NCBI RefSeq assembly: GCF_016917755.1
Contig: NZ_CP070326.1
Span: forward strand, 434,001-498,000
DNA from: Streptomyces noursei
GTDB taxonomy: Bacteria; Actinomycetota; Actinomycetes; Streptomycetales; Streptomycetaceae
DNA: 64,000 nt
Direction of reading: 5' to 3'
This document shows, in pieces, positions 34,441-43,680 of this stretch. Under the pieces are notes generated by a model, which was given only the letters and a program-made list of their open reading frames with translations, had not been told where the DNA came from and ran no database searches. How positions within the stretch are numbered: position 1 is the stretch's first letter; each line of letters opens with the position of its first letter. Made by a program: the position numbers and the translations under genes.

Positions 34441-36591
34441 ATGAATCCCCTCACCACCAGCGCGTTCGACCTTCCCGACCGCCTCTCCCCCAAGGCCGAC
34501 CCGACCCTGATCGCCGGCGACGAACAGCACTTCGCGGCCATCGCGGAGAGCCTTGAGCAGTCGATGGCCGAACTGTCCGACCGCCTCGACGCCGAGCTGA
34601 AGGCACCCGGCGGCGTCGGCCGGCAGGCCATGGACCGGGATGCGGAGGTCCAGCGGCTGACCGGGCGCCTGCGTGCCCTGCGGCGCTTCGGCCTGGATCT
34701 GTGCCTGGGGCGCGTGGTCGGCGCGGACGACCCCGAGCCCGTGTACATCGGACGGCTCGGCCTCACCGACAGCGCGGGGCGTCGGCTGCTGGTCGACTGG
34801 CGCTCCCCGGCTGCCGCACCGTTCTTCGCGGCGACCCACGCCAACCCGATGGGTCTGGCCAGCCGCCGCAGGTATCGCTGGTCCGGCGGCCGGATCAGCG
34901 ACTACTGGGACGAGGTGTTCACCACGGACGGACTGGACAGGCACGCCGCGCTCGACGACCAGTCCGCCTTCATCGCCAGCCTGGGCAGCACCCGGTCGTC
35001 CCGGATGCGCGACGTGCTCGCCACCATCCAGGCCGACCAGGACGCCATCATCCGGGCGGGTTCCCGGGGCGCCCTCGTCGTCGACGGCGGCCCGGGCACG
35101 GGCAAGACAGTCGTCGCCCTGCATCGCACCGCCCACCTTCTCTACTCCGACCCGCGCCTCGGCCACCGTCGGGGCGGCGTGCTGTTCGTCGGTCCGCACC
35201 AGCCCTACCTGGCCTACGTCGAGGACGTCCTGCCCAGTCTCGGGGAGGAGGGGGTGCAGACCTGCACCGTGCGGGACCTCGTCGCCGAGGGGGCCGGAGC
35301 GGCGGTCGAGGCCGACCCGGAGGTCGCCCGACTGAAGTCGTCCGCGGGCATGGTCGAGGCGATCGAGGCGGCCGTCAGGTTCTACGAGGAGCCGCCGGCC
35401 GAGGGGATGACGGTCACGACCGACTGGGCCGACATCCGACTGAGCGCCGACGACTGGGCCGAGGCGTTCGACGCGCCGGATCCAGGCACCCCGCACAACG
35501 AGGCGCGCGAGCAGATCTGGGACGAGCTGGTCACGATCCTGCTGGACAAGCTCGACGGCGATGTCCCGCCCGACCTGTTCCGACGCTCGCTCAGGCACGA
35601 CGAGGAGCTGGTCACCACCCTCAACCGCGCGTGGCCGCTGCTGGAACCGACCGACCTCGTCGGGGACCTGTGGTCGGTGCCGGCGTATCTGCGGATGTGC
35701 GCCCCCTGGCTCAGCCGCGACGAGGTGCGCACGCTGCAGCGCAAGGAGGCGCCCCAGGCGTGGACGGTGTCCGACCTGCCGCTCCTGGACGCGGCGCGGC
35801 AGCGGCTCGGCGACCCGGAGACGGCGCGACGCACCCGCCGGCAGCAGGCCGCCGTCGACGCCGAGCGCGCCCGCATGGCCGACGTCATCGCCGATGTGCT
35901 GGCGGCGGATGACGACGGTGAGGGCGCGGTGACCATGTTGCGCGGGCAGGACCTGCAGGACAGGCTGATCGACCGGACCGCCCTGCCCGGCATCGATCCG
36001 GACCGCCTCGCCGGCCCGTTCGCGCACATCGTCGTGGACGAGGCGCAGGAACTGACCGACGCGGAGTGGCAGATGCTGCTGTTGCGGTGTCCGTCCCGGA
36101 GCTTCACCATCGTCGGGGATCGCGCCCAGGCCAGGCGCGGGTTCACCGAGTCGTGGCAGGAACGACTGGAGCGGATCGGGCTCGACCGGGTCGAGGTGAC
36201 CGCCCTGGGCATCAACTACCGGACGCCGGAAGAGGTCATGTCGGAGGCCGAGCTGGTCATCCGGGCCGAGTTGCCGGATGCCAATGTGCCGACCTCCATC
36301 CGCAGCAGCGGCGTGCCCGTCGCCCACGGATCCGCTGCGGACCGGGACTCGATCCTCGACGCCTGGCTGGCCGCGCATGCGGACGGGATCGCCTGTGTCA
36401 TCGGCGATCCCACGTTCCGGGCGACGTCCCGGGTGCGGTCGCTGGCCCCGGAACTGACGAAGGGGCTGGAGTTCGACCTGGTCGTCCTCGTCGACCCGGA
36501 GGAGTTCGGCACGGGCATCGAGGGTGCGGTCGATCGCTATGTCGCGATGACCCGGGCGACCCGGCAACTCGTCGTCCTGACGAGCTCCTGA
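34441..36591 (+). CDS. helR: HelR-type RNA polymerase-associated helicase-like ATPase
   Basis: 716-residue UvrD/HelD-like protein. The N-terminal coiled region begins after DLPDRLSPKADPTLIAGDEQHFAAIAESL. Walker A is DGGPGTGKTVVALHRTAHLL (about 218), Walker B VVDEAQELTDAEWQML (about 530), then FTIVGDRAQARRG and a C-terminal ELTKGLEFDLVVLVDPE motif. HelR proteins bind RNA polymerase, displace rifamycins and give tolerance, without acting as true helicases. The RAE upstream supports this over HelD. ATG at 34441 is preferred; GTG codons up to 34414 could add nine residues. It appears monocistronic. Confidence 0.92.
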   Translation: MNPLTTSAFDLPDRLSPKADPTLIAGDEQHFAAIAESLEQSMAELSDRLDAELKAPGGVGRQAMDRDAEVQRLTGRLRALRRFGLDLCLGRVVGADDPEPVYIGRLGLTDSAGRRLLVDWRSPAAAPFFAATHANPMGLASRRRYRWSGGRISDYWDEVFTTDGLDRHAALDDQSAFIASLGSTRSSRMRDVLATIQADQDAIIRAGSRGALVVDGGPGTGKTVVALHRTAHLLYSDPRLGHRRGGVLFVGPHQPYLAYVEDVLPSLGEEGVQTCTVRDLVAEGAGAAVEADPEVARLKSSAGMVEAIEAAVRFYEEPPAEGMTVTTDWADIRLSADDWAEAFDAPDPGTPHNEAREQIWDELVTILLDKLDGDVPPDLFRRSLRHDEELVTTLNRAWPLLEPTDLVGDLWSVPAYLRMCAPWLSRDEVRTLQRKEAPQAWTVSDLPLLDAARQRLGDPETARRTRRQQAAVDAERARMADVIADVLAADDDGEGAVTMLRGQDLQDRLIDRTALPGIDPDRLAGPFAHIVVDEAQELTDAEWQMLLLRCPSRSFTIVGDRAQARRGFTESWQERLERIGLDRVEVTALGINYRTPEEVMSEAELVIRAELPDANVPTSIRSSGVPVAHGSAADRDSILDAWLAAHADGIACVIGDPTFRATSRVRSLAPELTKGLEFDLVVLVDPEEFGTGIEGAVDRYVAMTRATRQLVVLTSS

Positions 36592-37113
36592 CGTCGTCCG
36601 CGGCAAGCCGACCGCCGCCAAGCGCTGCCAGAAGGCGGCTCCACCTGCTTGTGGACCAAGGGCTCCCAAGCCCCGACCGAGCCGCTTCCCAAGCAGTGCG
36701 CCTCCCCCGTCTGGTACAACGGCACCGAATCCCCGGTGCCGTGGACGTTCTCGCTGCACACCTCCTCCGGCTGGTCGAGCCAACTCGGCGTCAGCTTCAC
36801 CTCGGAAGTCGGCGCGGGCTCCGCGAGCCCCGTCCAGGCCAGCGTCAGCCTGACCCTCTCCGGCCAGGTCACCTACGACCTGAAGCAGGACCTGGGCAAC
36901 AGCCTGGTCATCAACGTTCCGTCGCACCAGTACGGCTGGGTGGCGCTGTCGGAGCCGGCCACGAAGGTGACCGGTGAGTGGACCTTCGACGCGAACGGTT
37001 TCCCCTAGAAGGCGAAGGACACCGTCACCGTTCCGCTGAAGAGCGACGACCAGGGCCGGTCGAGCATCTACCTGGCCCAGACGAGCCCCAACTTCACGAC
37101 CTGCCACAGCTGA
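36592..37113 (+). pseudogene. Remnant of a secreted protein with premature stop
   Basis: Directly after helR the plus strand reads a beta-rich, Cys-containing sequence: CLWTKGSQAPTEPLPKQC, then WYNGTESPVPWTFSL, then a TAG at about 37006. The same frame continues after the TAG (KAKDTVTVPLKSDDQG to TTCHS and a stop at 37113) with similar character. There is no start codon with a ribosome site and no signal peptide; an upstream frame (GKPTAAKRCQ) may be the missing part, displaced by a frameshift. Likely a decayed extracellular protein of unknown function. Confidence 0.55.
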
Positions 37114-37289
37114 ACGCACAGCCCGGGTGGGTCCGCCCGCACGCGCCGCCACCACGCGAGCGGGCGGACCCACCTGCTGCTCCCGGGGCTGCGCCTGCTG
37201 TGGCACCCAGCGGCTCCGGGTCTTACGAATCGCTGACGGCCGGGCGCGGGGGGTGGTCGGCGGCCCCGAACCGGTGCTGTGCTGGTCGC

Positions 37290-38006
37290 ATGGTCAGTGA
37301 AAGGCAAGGCAGGCCCGTCGGTCGGCGACTGGTCCTGGGAATGCTCGGGCTCGGCGCCGTGGGCGTGGCGGTCGGGGCACCGCTGCAGGACAGCCTCAAC
37401 GGGGTGTTCGCCGGCGTGCGCGAGAAGGATCCCACCGGCATCACGGGCCTGCTGCCCGGCTCCGGTGACTTCCGGTTCTACTCGGTGGCCCCCTCGGTCC
37501 CGCAACGCACCGCAGCCGACTACCGCCTCGCCGTGGACGGGCTCGTCGCACGTCCGACGGCGTACACGCTGGCGGACCTTCAGGGTCTGCCGCGCACCCG
37601 GATGGTCAAGGACGTGCAGTGCGTCACCGGCTGGCGGGTGCCGCGGACGCCGTTCACGGGCGTGCGGCTGTCCCATCTGCTCGACGCGGCGGGGGTGAAG
37701 CCGGGCGCCAAGGCCGTGCGGTTCACCTGCTTCGACGGCGTGTACACCGAGAGCCTGACCCTGGACCAGGCCCGGCGGCCCGACATGCTGGTCGCCTACG
37801 CGATGGACGACCGGCCTGTGACGCACGCGCACGGCGGGCCGGTCCGGCTGTACGCCGCGCCGATGTACTTCTACAAGTCGGCGAAGTGGCTGTCCGGCAT
37901 CACGGTCACCGACCGCGTGCAGCCCGGTTATTGGGAAGAGCGCGGGTACGACGTGGACGCCTGGGTCGGCCGATCGAACGGGCGGGACGATGCCAGCATT
38001 GACTGA
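37290..38006 (+). CDS. Molybdopterin-dependent oxidoreductase (YedY/MsrP-like, sulfite oxidase fold)
   Basis: 238 residues. The N-terminus, RQGRPVGRRLVLGMLGLGAVGVAVG, has a basic stretch plus a hydrophobic segment, possibly a Tat-type signal or anchor. The molybdenum-binding Cys lies in MVKDVQCVTGWRVPRTPFTGVRL, and MLVAYAMDD and GGPVRLYAAPMYFYKSAKWLSGI complete the sulfite-oxidase-fold signature. Relatives are YedY/MsrP periplasmic reductases. Its partner is the next gene, a membrane cytochrome b, which overlaps it by 17 bases. Together they would form a membrane-linked redox enzyme outside the cytoplasmic membrane. Confidence 0.88.
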   Translation: MVSERQGRPVGRRLVLGMLGLGAVGVAVGAPLQDSLNGVFAGVREKDPTGITGLLPGSGDFRFYSVAPSVPQRTAADYRLAVDGLVARPTAYTLADLQGLPRTRMVKDVQCVTGWRVPRTPFTGVRLSHLLDAAGVKPGAKAVRFTCFDGVYTESLTLDQARRPDMLVAYAMDDRPVTHAHGGPVRLYAAPMYFYKSAKWLSGITVTDRVQPGYWEERGYDVDAWVGRSNGRDDASID

Positions 38007-38616
38007 ACGGCCGGTCCCGGTGCGCCATGCGGAGAGGCTGCGGCGGTTCACCGCCGCGGAGCGGTGGGTGCACCGGGCCACGGCGGCGCTGATGGGCATC
38101 ATGCTGCTCACCGCGGCCTGCCTGTACGTGCCCTACCTGGCCGAACTCGTCGGTCGCCGCAGCCTGCTGGTCACCCTGCACGAGTGGGCGGGCATCGCCC
38201 TGCCGGCACCGTTGCTGGCCGGGCTGGTCTCACGGGCCTTCCGGGCGGATCTGGGCCGGTTGAACCGGTTCGGCCCGCAGGACCGCGGCTGGGTGAGAGC
38301 GGCCCTGCGCGGGCACCACCGTTCGTCGGGAAAGTTCAACGCCGGGCAGAAGCTGTATGCGGCGTTGGTCGCCGGAGCCGCGCTCGTCATGATCGGTACC
38401 GGACTGATCCTGTGGTTCCCGAGCCTGGTGCCGCTGCTCTGGCGGACCGGGGCGACCTTCGTCCACGACTGGATCGCCCTGCTCATCGGCGTCCTCGTCA
38501 TCGGCCATGTGTGGATGGCGGCCCGCGATCCGGAGGCCCGCCGCGGGCTGCGCACCGGCCATGTCTCGCGCGCCTGGGCCAGGCGGGAGCATCCGTTGTG
38601 GGAGGAGGAGTCCTGA
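37990..38616 (+). CDS. Cytochrome b/b6-type membrane subunit
   Basis: 208 residues with four transmembrane helices. Histidines in ERWVHRATAALMGIML, LVTLHEWAGIALP, ATFVHDWIALLIGVLVIGHVWMA are placed to bind two haem b groups. This is the usual electron-transfer partner of YedY-like molybdoenzymes in Streptomyces, carrying electrons from the quinone pool. ATG at 37990 lies within the end of the preceding gene, so the two are co-translated. Confidence 0.9.
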   Translation: MPALTERPVPVRHAERLRRFTAAERWVHRATAALMGIMLLTAACLYVPYLAELVGRRSLLVTLHEWAGIALPAPLLAGLVSRAFRADLGRLNRFGPQDRGWVRAALRGHHRSSGKFNAGQKLYAALVAGAALVMIGTGLILWFPSLVPLLWRTGATFVHDWIALLIGVLVIGHVWMAARDPEARRGLRTGHVSRAWARREHPLWEEES

Positions 38617-38795
38617 GCCGGTCCGGCGGATGAAGGGGGCCGTGGCGACCGGGCAGGCGCAGCGCGCGCAGGTCGTCCACGGCACGGTCGTCGTTGCCGC
38701 GATCCGACTGTGGCTCCGCTGACCAGGTACGAGGGAGCCACTGTCACAGCCGGCCGATACGCTTCCAGCGATTTCCCGCCAGCTGACCGGAAGAC

Positions 38796-39587
38796 ATGAT
38801 GACGCGCAGCTCCAGGCCATCGACCGAAGCGATACTCACCGCGTTGCCCGCGCTCGCTCCCTACGCGCGCGACGCCGTGGTGCTCTGTCCCGAGCGCGGC
38901 GAGCCGGACCCCCGGAACAGCTCGATCGGCGGCCCGCTCCTGTGGCCGAGTGACGAGCCGTGGCCGGAGTGCTCCCTGCCCGACGTGGACAGCCCTGATG
39001 GCGCACCTGCCACGGCGATGGTGCCGGTCGCCCAGATCTTCCGACGAGACGCGCAAGGGCCCTGGTGGCCGGCCGACTTCGACCTCTTGCAGATCCTGTG
39101 GTGTCCCAATGAACACTGGGATCCGCCGGCCCAACAGGCCGACATCAGCCCTGTGGTCGAGATGCGCTGGCGTCGGGCCGCTGAGGTGACGAGCCGGTTG
39201 ACGACCCCGCCGTCGCCCTCGCGCTACGACGAGGACGGCTACCTGCCCCAGGCATGCACCCTCACCGCTCGGCATCTGACCGACTTTCCCTACCGGGAAG
39301 AACTGCCTGCGGACCTCCGCCCGCAACTGGAGGAACTGGTCCGTGCGACCGGTGACGGCAGTGATGTCATCACCCGCGTCGCCGGCTGGAAGCTCGGCGG
39401 CTGGCCGACCTGGCACCTGACGTACCCGGCAGTGTTCGCCTGCGGTGACTGCGGCACGGACCTGACGCTGCTGTTCACCATGGCCAGCGATGCGGAGACA
39501 GGAGTCGTCGTCGGCCGCTCCGGAGACCTGCGGATCTTCACCTGCCCTGCCGATCACCGTCATCCCTTCCAGGTGGACCTGCACTGA
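38796..39587 (+). CDS. DUF1963-like protein
   Basis: 263 residues. The start (ILTALPALAPYARDAVVLCPERGEP) and SSIGGPLLWPSDEPWPEC with VPVAQIFRRDA and LLQILWCPNEHW follow the DUF1963/YwqG pattern; the C-terminal part has a CGDCG pair (FACGDCGTDLTLLFTMA). DUF1963 proteins are widespread and of unknown function; some act as immunity proteins in toxin systems, but no toxin gene is adjacent. ATG codons at 38796 and 38799 are both possible. Confidence 0.75.
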   Translation: MMTRSSRPSTEAILTALPALAPYARDAVVLCPERGEPDPRNSSIGGPLLWPSDEPWPECSLPDVDSPDGAPATAMVPVAQIFRRDAQGPWWPADFDLLQILWCPNEHWDPPAQQADISPVVEMRWRRAAEVTSRLTTPPSPSRYDEDGYLPQACTLTARHLTDFPYREELPADLRPQLEELVRATGDGSDVITRVAGWKLGGWPTWHLTYPAVFACGDCGTDLTLLFTMASDAETGVVVGRSGDLRIFTCPADHRHPFQVDLH

Positions 39588-39728
39588 CCCGGCCCGGCAC
39601 GCGCCGCGGTCCATCAGGAAGAACTGCCAGCTCTCGGGCCGCCGTTCGGCGTCCGCTCCGTGCCCGATCGGCGCCCGATCCGCGGTTCGTCGATTCGGGC
39701 AGGCGGTGATCCGGGGTGGCACCGCCGG

Positions 39729-40643
39729 TCATCGGCGACCGGGCCTCGCGGCGAGGGCGGCCAGGGTGGCGTGTTGGTCATGGCGTCCCGGGCCCGGGCG
39801 GTGCAGTGCCACGAAGGGACGGCCGTCGACCGCCCATCGACCGGCCGGGAGCCAACCCGTCGCGTCGGCGGCATGCAGCAGGGCGTTGGTGCCCAGACGG
39901 GCCCAGGGGAACGGGCGGCCGTGGCGGCCCCGGGCGTCCTCGACGCGCACGGTGAGGCGCTCGTCCACGTCGTGGGGGGCCGCCTCGGCCAGCAGGCGTC
40001 CCCCCGGGGCGACCAGGGTGCGCAGGCGGTCGAGCAGGCCGATCGGATCGCCGCCGATGCCGATGTTGCCGTCCATGAGCAGGACCGTGCCCCACCGGCC
40101 CTCCTGCGGCAGGCGGTCGAAGACGGACCGTCGCACGGCCCGCCCCCCGAGGCGGCGGGTGCGGGCCACGGCGGTCGGGCTGACGTCGATGCCCAGCGCC
40201 GGGACACCTCGGGCGGTCAGCGCGGCCACCAGGCGTCCGGGGCCGCAGCCGGCGTCGAGGACGGGGCCGGCACAGCGCCGCAGCACGCTGGAGTCGGCCG
40301 CGTCGGGCAAGGCGCACCAGCGCTCGACGTCCAGGGGCAGCAGATCGCCCCGCCAACCGGCGCCCTGCGCGGCGTCCGACGGTGACAGGCGGCGCAGGAA
40401 GAGGGGACCGCTGCCGGTGCGCAGGGCGTGCGCGTAGGGCTGGTCCGTCCAGGGGTCACGCCGTTGTGCGGGTGCGGGGCGGCCGGTGGCGGGCGTCGGT
40501 GCGTCGGGTTGGGCAGCCGCCGCGATGTCGGTCGCGCGCCGGCCGTGCGCCAGGCGGTCCGGCACCCACGGCAGTGCCTGGGCCCCGTCGAGGCAGGGCA
40601 GCACGACGTCGACCCGTGAAGGGGAAGGGGATGTCTCACTCAC
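39729..40643 (-). CDS. SAM-dependent methyltransferase with a glycosyltransferase-like N-terminal leader
   Basis: 304 residues. The main body (about 60-304) is a class I methyltransferase: GPVLDAGCGPGRLVAALTARG binds SAM, then GIDVSPTAVARTRRLGG and GTVLLMDGNIGIGGDP. Residues about 11-30, VDVVLPCLDGAQALPWVPDR, look like the first strand and loop of a family 2 glycosyltransferase, and are followed by a low-complexity linker. In Streptomyces a GT2 gene often precedes this methyltransferase near the YedY-type genes, so a deletion may have fused them. Methyltransferase motifs are intact, so it may still work. GTG at 40643. Confidence 0.8.
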   Translation of the reverse strand: MSETSPSPSRVDVVLPCLDGAQALPWVPDRLAHGRRATDIAAAAQPDAPTPATGRPAPAQRRDPWTDQPYAHALRTGSGPLFLRRLSPSDAAQGAGWRGDLLPLDVERWCALPDAADSSVLRRCAGPVLDAGCGPGRLVAALTARGVPALGIDVSPTAVARTRRLGGRAVRRSVFDRLPQEGRWGTVLLMDGNIGIGGDPIGLLDRLRTLVAPGGRLLAEAAPHDVDERLTVRVEDARGRHGRPFPWARLGTNALLHAADATGWLPAGRWAVDGRPFVALHRPGPGRHDQHATLAALAARPGRR

Positions 40644-40756
40644 CCCCCTCACCCTACGAGAGCAAAAGGTACATAAAGGACTTGGTGACCTTACGGAACG
40701 CTGACGTCCCGGGTCTTCGCGGCCGGCCGCCGAAAGAGGATGCAAGACTCGGTGAG

Positions 40757-41494
40757 GTGAAACGCGTACTCGTCGTGGACGACGACCCCACCGTCTCCGA
40801 AGTCGTGGCCGGCTATCTGGACCGGGCGGGCTTCGCGGTCGAGATGATCGCCGACGGCCCGACCGCCGTGGCCCGGGCCACCGCCCAGCCCCCCGACCTG
40901 GTGGTGCTGGACCTGATGCTGCCGGGCATGGACGGGCTGGAGGTCTGCCGGCGCATCCGCGAGCAGGGCCCACTCCCGGTGATCATGCTGACCGCGCGCG
41001 GCGACGAGGAGGACCGCATCCTGGGCCTGGAGTTCGGAGCGGACGACTACGTCACCAAGCCCTTCAGCCCCCGCGAACTCGTCCTGCGGGTGCAGTCGGT
41101 ACTGCGCCGCGCCGGCGTACCGACCACCGCCCGGACGGCACGGTCGGAGCCGTGGCTGCGGGCCGGACCGCTCAGCCTGGACCCGGCCGGCCGACGCGCC
41201 ACCCGTGACGGAACCGAACTCGCCCTGACGATAAGGGAGTTCGACCTGCTGGAGTTCTTCCTGCGGAACCCCGGGCGGGCGACGAGCCGGGAGGAGCTGA
41301 TGCGCCGGGTGTGGGGCTGGGAGTTCGGCGATCTGTCCACCGTGACCGTCCACGTACGGCGACTGCGCGAGAAGATCGAGGACGACCCGGCCCGCCCGCA
41401 CCTGATCAGCACGGTGTGGGGCGTGGGCTACCGCTTCGACGCCGCCCCACCGCCGGAAGGCACCGACGAGCGAGGAGCCCACGATGATCGGTGA
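40757..41494 (+). CDS. OmpR/PhoB-family response regulator
   Basis: 245 residues. Receiver domain: RVLVVDDDPTVSEVVAGYL, phospho-acceptor Asp in VVLDLMLPGMDG (about 53), LTARGDEEDR and DDYVTKPFSPREL. DNA-binding winged helix: TIREFDLLEFFLRNPGRATSREELMRRVWG and DLSTVTVHVRRLREKIEDDP. GTG at 40757 gives the standard start; frames further upstream lack receiver sequence. The end overlaps the kinase start by 11 bases. It is divergent from the methyltransferase, which with the YedY-type genes may belong to the same regulon. Confidence 0.93.
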   Translation: MKRVLVVDDDPTVSEVVAGYLDRAGFAVEMIADGPTAVARATAQPPDLVVLDLMLPGMDGLEVCRRIREQGPLPVIMLTARGDEEDRILGLEFGADDYVTKPFSPRELVLRVQSVLRRAGVPTTARTARSEPWLRAGPLSLDPAGRRATRDGTELALTIREFDLLEFFLRNPGRATSREELMRRVWGWEFGDLSTVTVHVRRLREKIEDDPARPHLISTVWGVGYRFDAAPPPEGTDERGAHDDR

Positions 41495-42596
41495 CGCGCT
41501 GCTCATCGCGCTGTACGCGGCGGTCGGCGCGGGCGCCGCCGGACTGGTCGGCACGGCCGCCCTGCGGCTGCTCCGGAACCGATCGGTCACCCTGTCCCTG
41601 GCCGTGGTCGCCGCCGTCACCGTGGCCGCGATGCTCGCCGGAACGCTCCTGGTCTCCTGGGCCATGCTGCTGTCCGATCACGACCTGTGGGTCGTGACGA
41701 CGGTCTGCGCCATGGCGGCGGTCGTCTCCATGACGGTGGCCCTCGTCCTCGGCCGCCGCGTCGTCAAGGGAAGCCGCGCACTGGCCGAGGCCGCCCGGGC
41801 CCTGGGGGACGACGGCCGCTTCACCCCGCCCGCCGCCGCGCCCACGGCCGAACTCGCCCAGCTGAGCCGGGAACTGGCCGCCACCAGCGCCAGGCTCACC
41901 GAGTCCCGGGAGCGCGAGCGGACCCTGGAAGCCTCGCGCCGGGAACTGGTCGCCTGGATCTCCCACGATCTGCGCACCCCACTGGCCGGCCTGCAGGCGA
42001 TGGCCGAGGCGCTGGAGGACGGCGTGGTCGACGACCCCGGCGTCTACCACACCCGCATCCGCACGGAGGTCGAGCGGATGGGCACCATGGTCGGCGACCT
42101 CTTCGAGCTCTCCCGCATCCAGGCCGGCGTCCTCACCCTGGCCCCCACCCGCATGTCGGCCTACGACCTCGTCGGGGAAGCGATCGCCGGCGTGGACGCA
42201 CTCGCCAGGGAACACGGCGTGCGACTGGTCGGGGACGGCGTCGATCCCGTGCCGATCGAGGTCGACGCCCGCGAGATGTCCCGCGTATTGGGCAACCTGC
42301 TGATCAACGCCATCCGCCGGACCCCCGCCGACGGCACCGTCGCGGTCTCCGCCCGGCGTCAGGCCACCGGCGTCGTCCTGTCCGTGACCGACGGCTGTGG
42401 CGGCATCCCCCCGGAGGACCTGCCCCGGGTCTTCGACACCGGCTGGCGCGGCACCCACGCCCGGACCCCGCCCGCCGGGGCGGGGCTGGGCCTGGCCATC
42501 GTGCGCGGCATCGTGGAGGCCCACCAGGGCCGCGCTGCGGTGTCCAACGTGCCCGGCGGATGCCGCTTCGAGGTCCACCTTCCCGCAGCCGGCTGA
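41484..42596 (+). CDS. Sensor histidine kinase, partner of the OmpR-type regulator
   Basis: 370 residues. Two or three transmembrane helices in the first 90 residues, a HAMP-like segment (RRVVKGSRALAEAARAL), then the H-box ELVAWISHDLRTPLAGLQAMAEAL (about 158), N-box RVLGNLLINAIRRTPADG, and G-boxes TDGCGGIPPEDLPRVFD and GAGLGLAIVRGIVEAHQG. The short periplasmic loop suggests membrane sensing. ATG at 41484 overlaps the regulator end. Confidence 0.93.
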   Translation: MIGDALLIALYAAVGAGAAGLVGTAALRLLRNRSVTLSLAVVAAVTVAAMLAGTLLVSWAMLLSDHDLWVVTTVCAMAAVVSMTVALVLGRRVVKGSRALAEAARALGDDGRFTPPAAAPTAELAQLSRELAATSARLTESRERERTLEASRRELVAWISHDLRTPLAGLQAMAEALEDGVVDDPGVYHTRIRTEVERMGTMVGDLFELSRIQAGVLTLAPTRMSAYDLVGEAIAGVDALAREHGVRLVGDGVDPVPIEVDAREMSRVLGNLLINAIRRTPADGTVAVSARRQATGVVLSVTDGCGGIPPEDLPRVFDTGWRGTHARTPPAGAGLGLAIVRGIVEAHQGRAAVSNVPGGCRFEVHLPAAG

Positions 42597-42669
42597 CCAC
42601 CACCGGCCGGCCGCACCCACGCCACGTACACGCGCACGCGCACGCCGGGGCAGGGCAGGGCAGCCGCAC

Positions 42670-43596
42670 TCACTCCGACGCCGACAGTTCCTCGAACAGC
42701 CCTTCCAACGCCGTGCGGTCGTCCTCGCTGCCGGTGTGCGGCGAGGCGAACCACCGCGCGTACTCCGCGATCTCCGACAATCGCCAATCGAGCGCGAACA
42801 ACTCGACCATCGCCGGATCGTGACGCAGGCGGGCACCGGCGGCGAGCAGATCGCCGTAGTCCCGCTCGCGCGGTGCGAGCACCAGCGATTCCCAGTCGAC
42901 CAGTCGTAGGCCGAAGGCGCCGACGACCTGGTTGGCGTAGTGCGGCTCGCCGTGCGTCGGCACCCACCCCTCCCGGCCGGCGAGCGCGCTCTCCGCCAGT
43001 TCGTGATAGCGGGCCGTCCAGCGTCCGATCTCCTCGCCGCGCGCGGCCAGCGCGGCCCTGGCCTCCTCCCCCAGCGGACCGGACGTCCACGGCCGCGTGG
43101 TCCTGGCCCGCAAGGCGTCGGCGAACGACGGCGCGACCCGCGGAGCCCAGTCCCGCAATCCCCCCGGAGGCTCGGCGTCATGCAACGCGGCCAACGCGGC
43201 GACGACCCCACGGACATGGCCCGGCTCGCACGCCTCCGCCTCCGTCGGAGTGCGCCCGTCCAACCACGGCGTCACGCTGAGCGCCCCGCCCGCGGCCTCG
43301 ACGGTGAACCGCCCGGCCCGATGCGGCAGCGGTGCGCACATCACCTCCAGCCCGCCCGCCGCGAGCGCTGCCGCCCCCGCGTACGCGGCTTCCAGCGACC
43401 CCGCGGTATGCCTGGACCCCAACTCGTCCCATGTCACGAACAAGGCGGTGCCGCCACCGGCCACCCGCCAGTGATGCGCGCCGAAACCCCAGGGCAGATA
43501 GACGACCTCCGCGATCTCGGATGTCTCGGCCGGCCAATGCCCGGCGATCGCACGGGCGATGGCATCGTCGCTGATGGAAGCGGGACGGGAGTGCAT
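42670..43596 (-). CDS. Aminoglycoside phosphotransferase-family kinase
   Basis: 308 residues. The Brenner-like catalytic loop is WVPTHGEPHYANQVV (about 206-220), and the metal-binding region LVDWESLVLAPRERDYGDLL. The N-lobe has VVYLPWGFGAHHWRV and TALFVTWDE. It belongs to the broad APH/choline-kinase group; the substrate may be an antibiotic or a metabolite. ATG at 43596 lies near a purine-poor leader, so expression is probably low or leaderless. Monocistronic. Confidence 0.87.
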   Translation of the reverse strand: MHSRPASISDDAIARAIAGHWPAETSEIAEVVYLPWGFGAHHWRVAGGGTALFVTWDELGSRHTAGSLEAAYAGAAALAAGGLEVMCAPLPHRAGRFTVEAAGGALSVTPWLDGRTPTEAEACEPGHVRGVVAALAALHDAEPPGGLRDWAPRVAPSFADALRARTTRPWTSGPLGEEARAALAARGEEIGRWTARYHELAESALAGREGWVPTHGEPHYANQVVGAFGLRLVDWESLVLAPRERDYGDLLAAGARLRHDPAMVELFALDWRLSEIAEYARWFASPHTGSEDDRTALEGLFEELSASE

Positions 43597-43680
43597 GAGA
43601 CCCGACCCTAATCACGGCCCGGGCCCCACTCACCCGATTTTCCCGCACGGCCGGCCGGCATCGGGGACGTACTGGACGAA

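Noticed and set aside
34357..37206. Minus-strand open frame of 949 codons opposite helR
   Set aside because: Low-complexity translation lacking motifs. The plus strand has complete HelR motifs and a dedicated upstream element.
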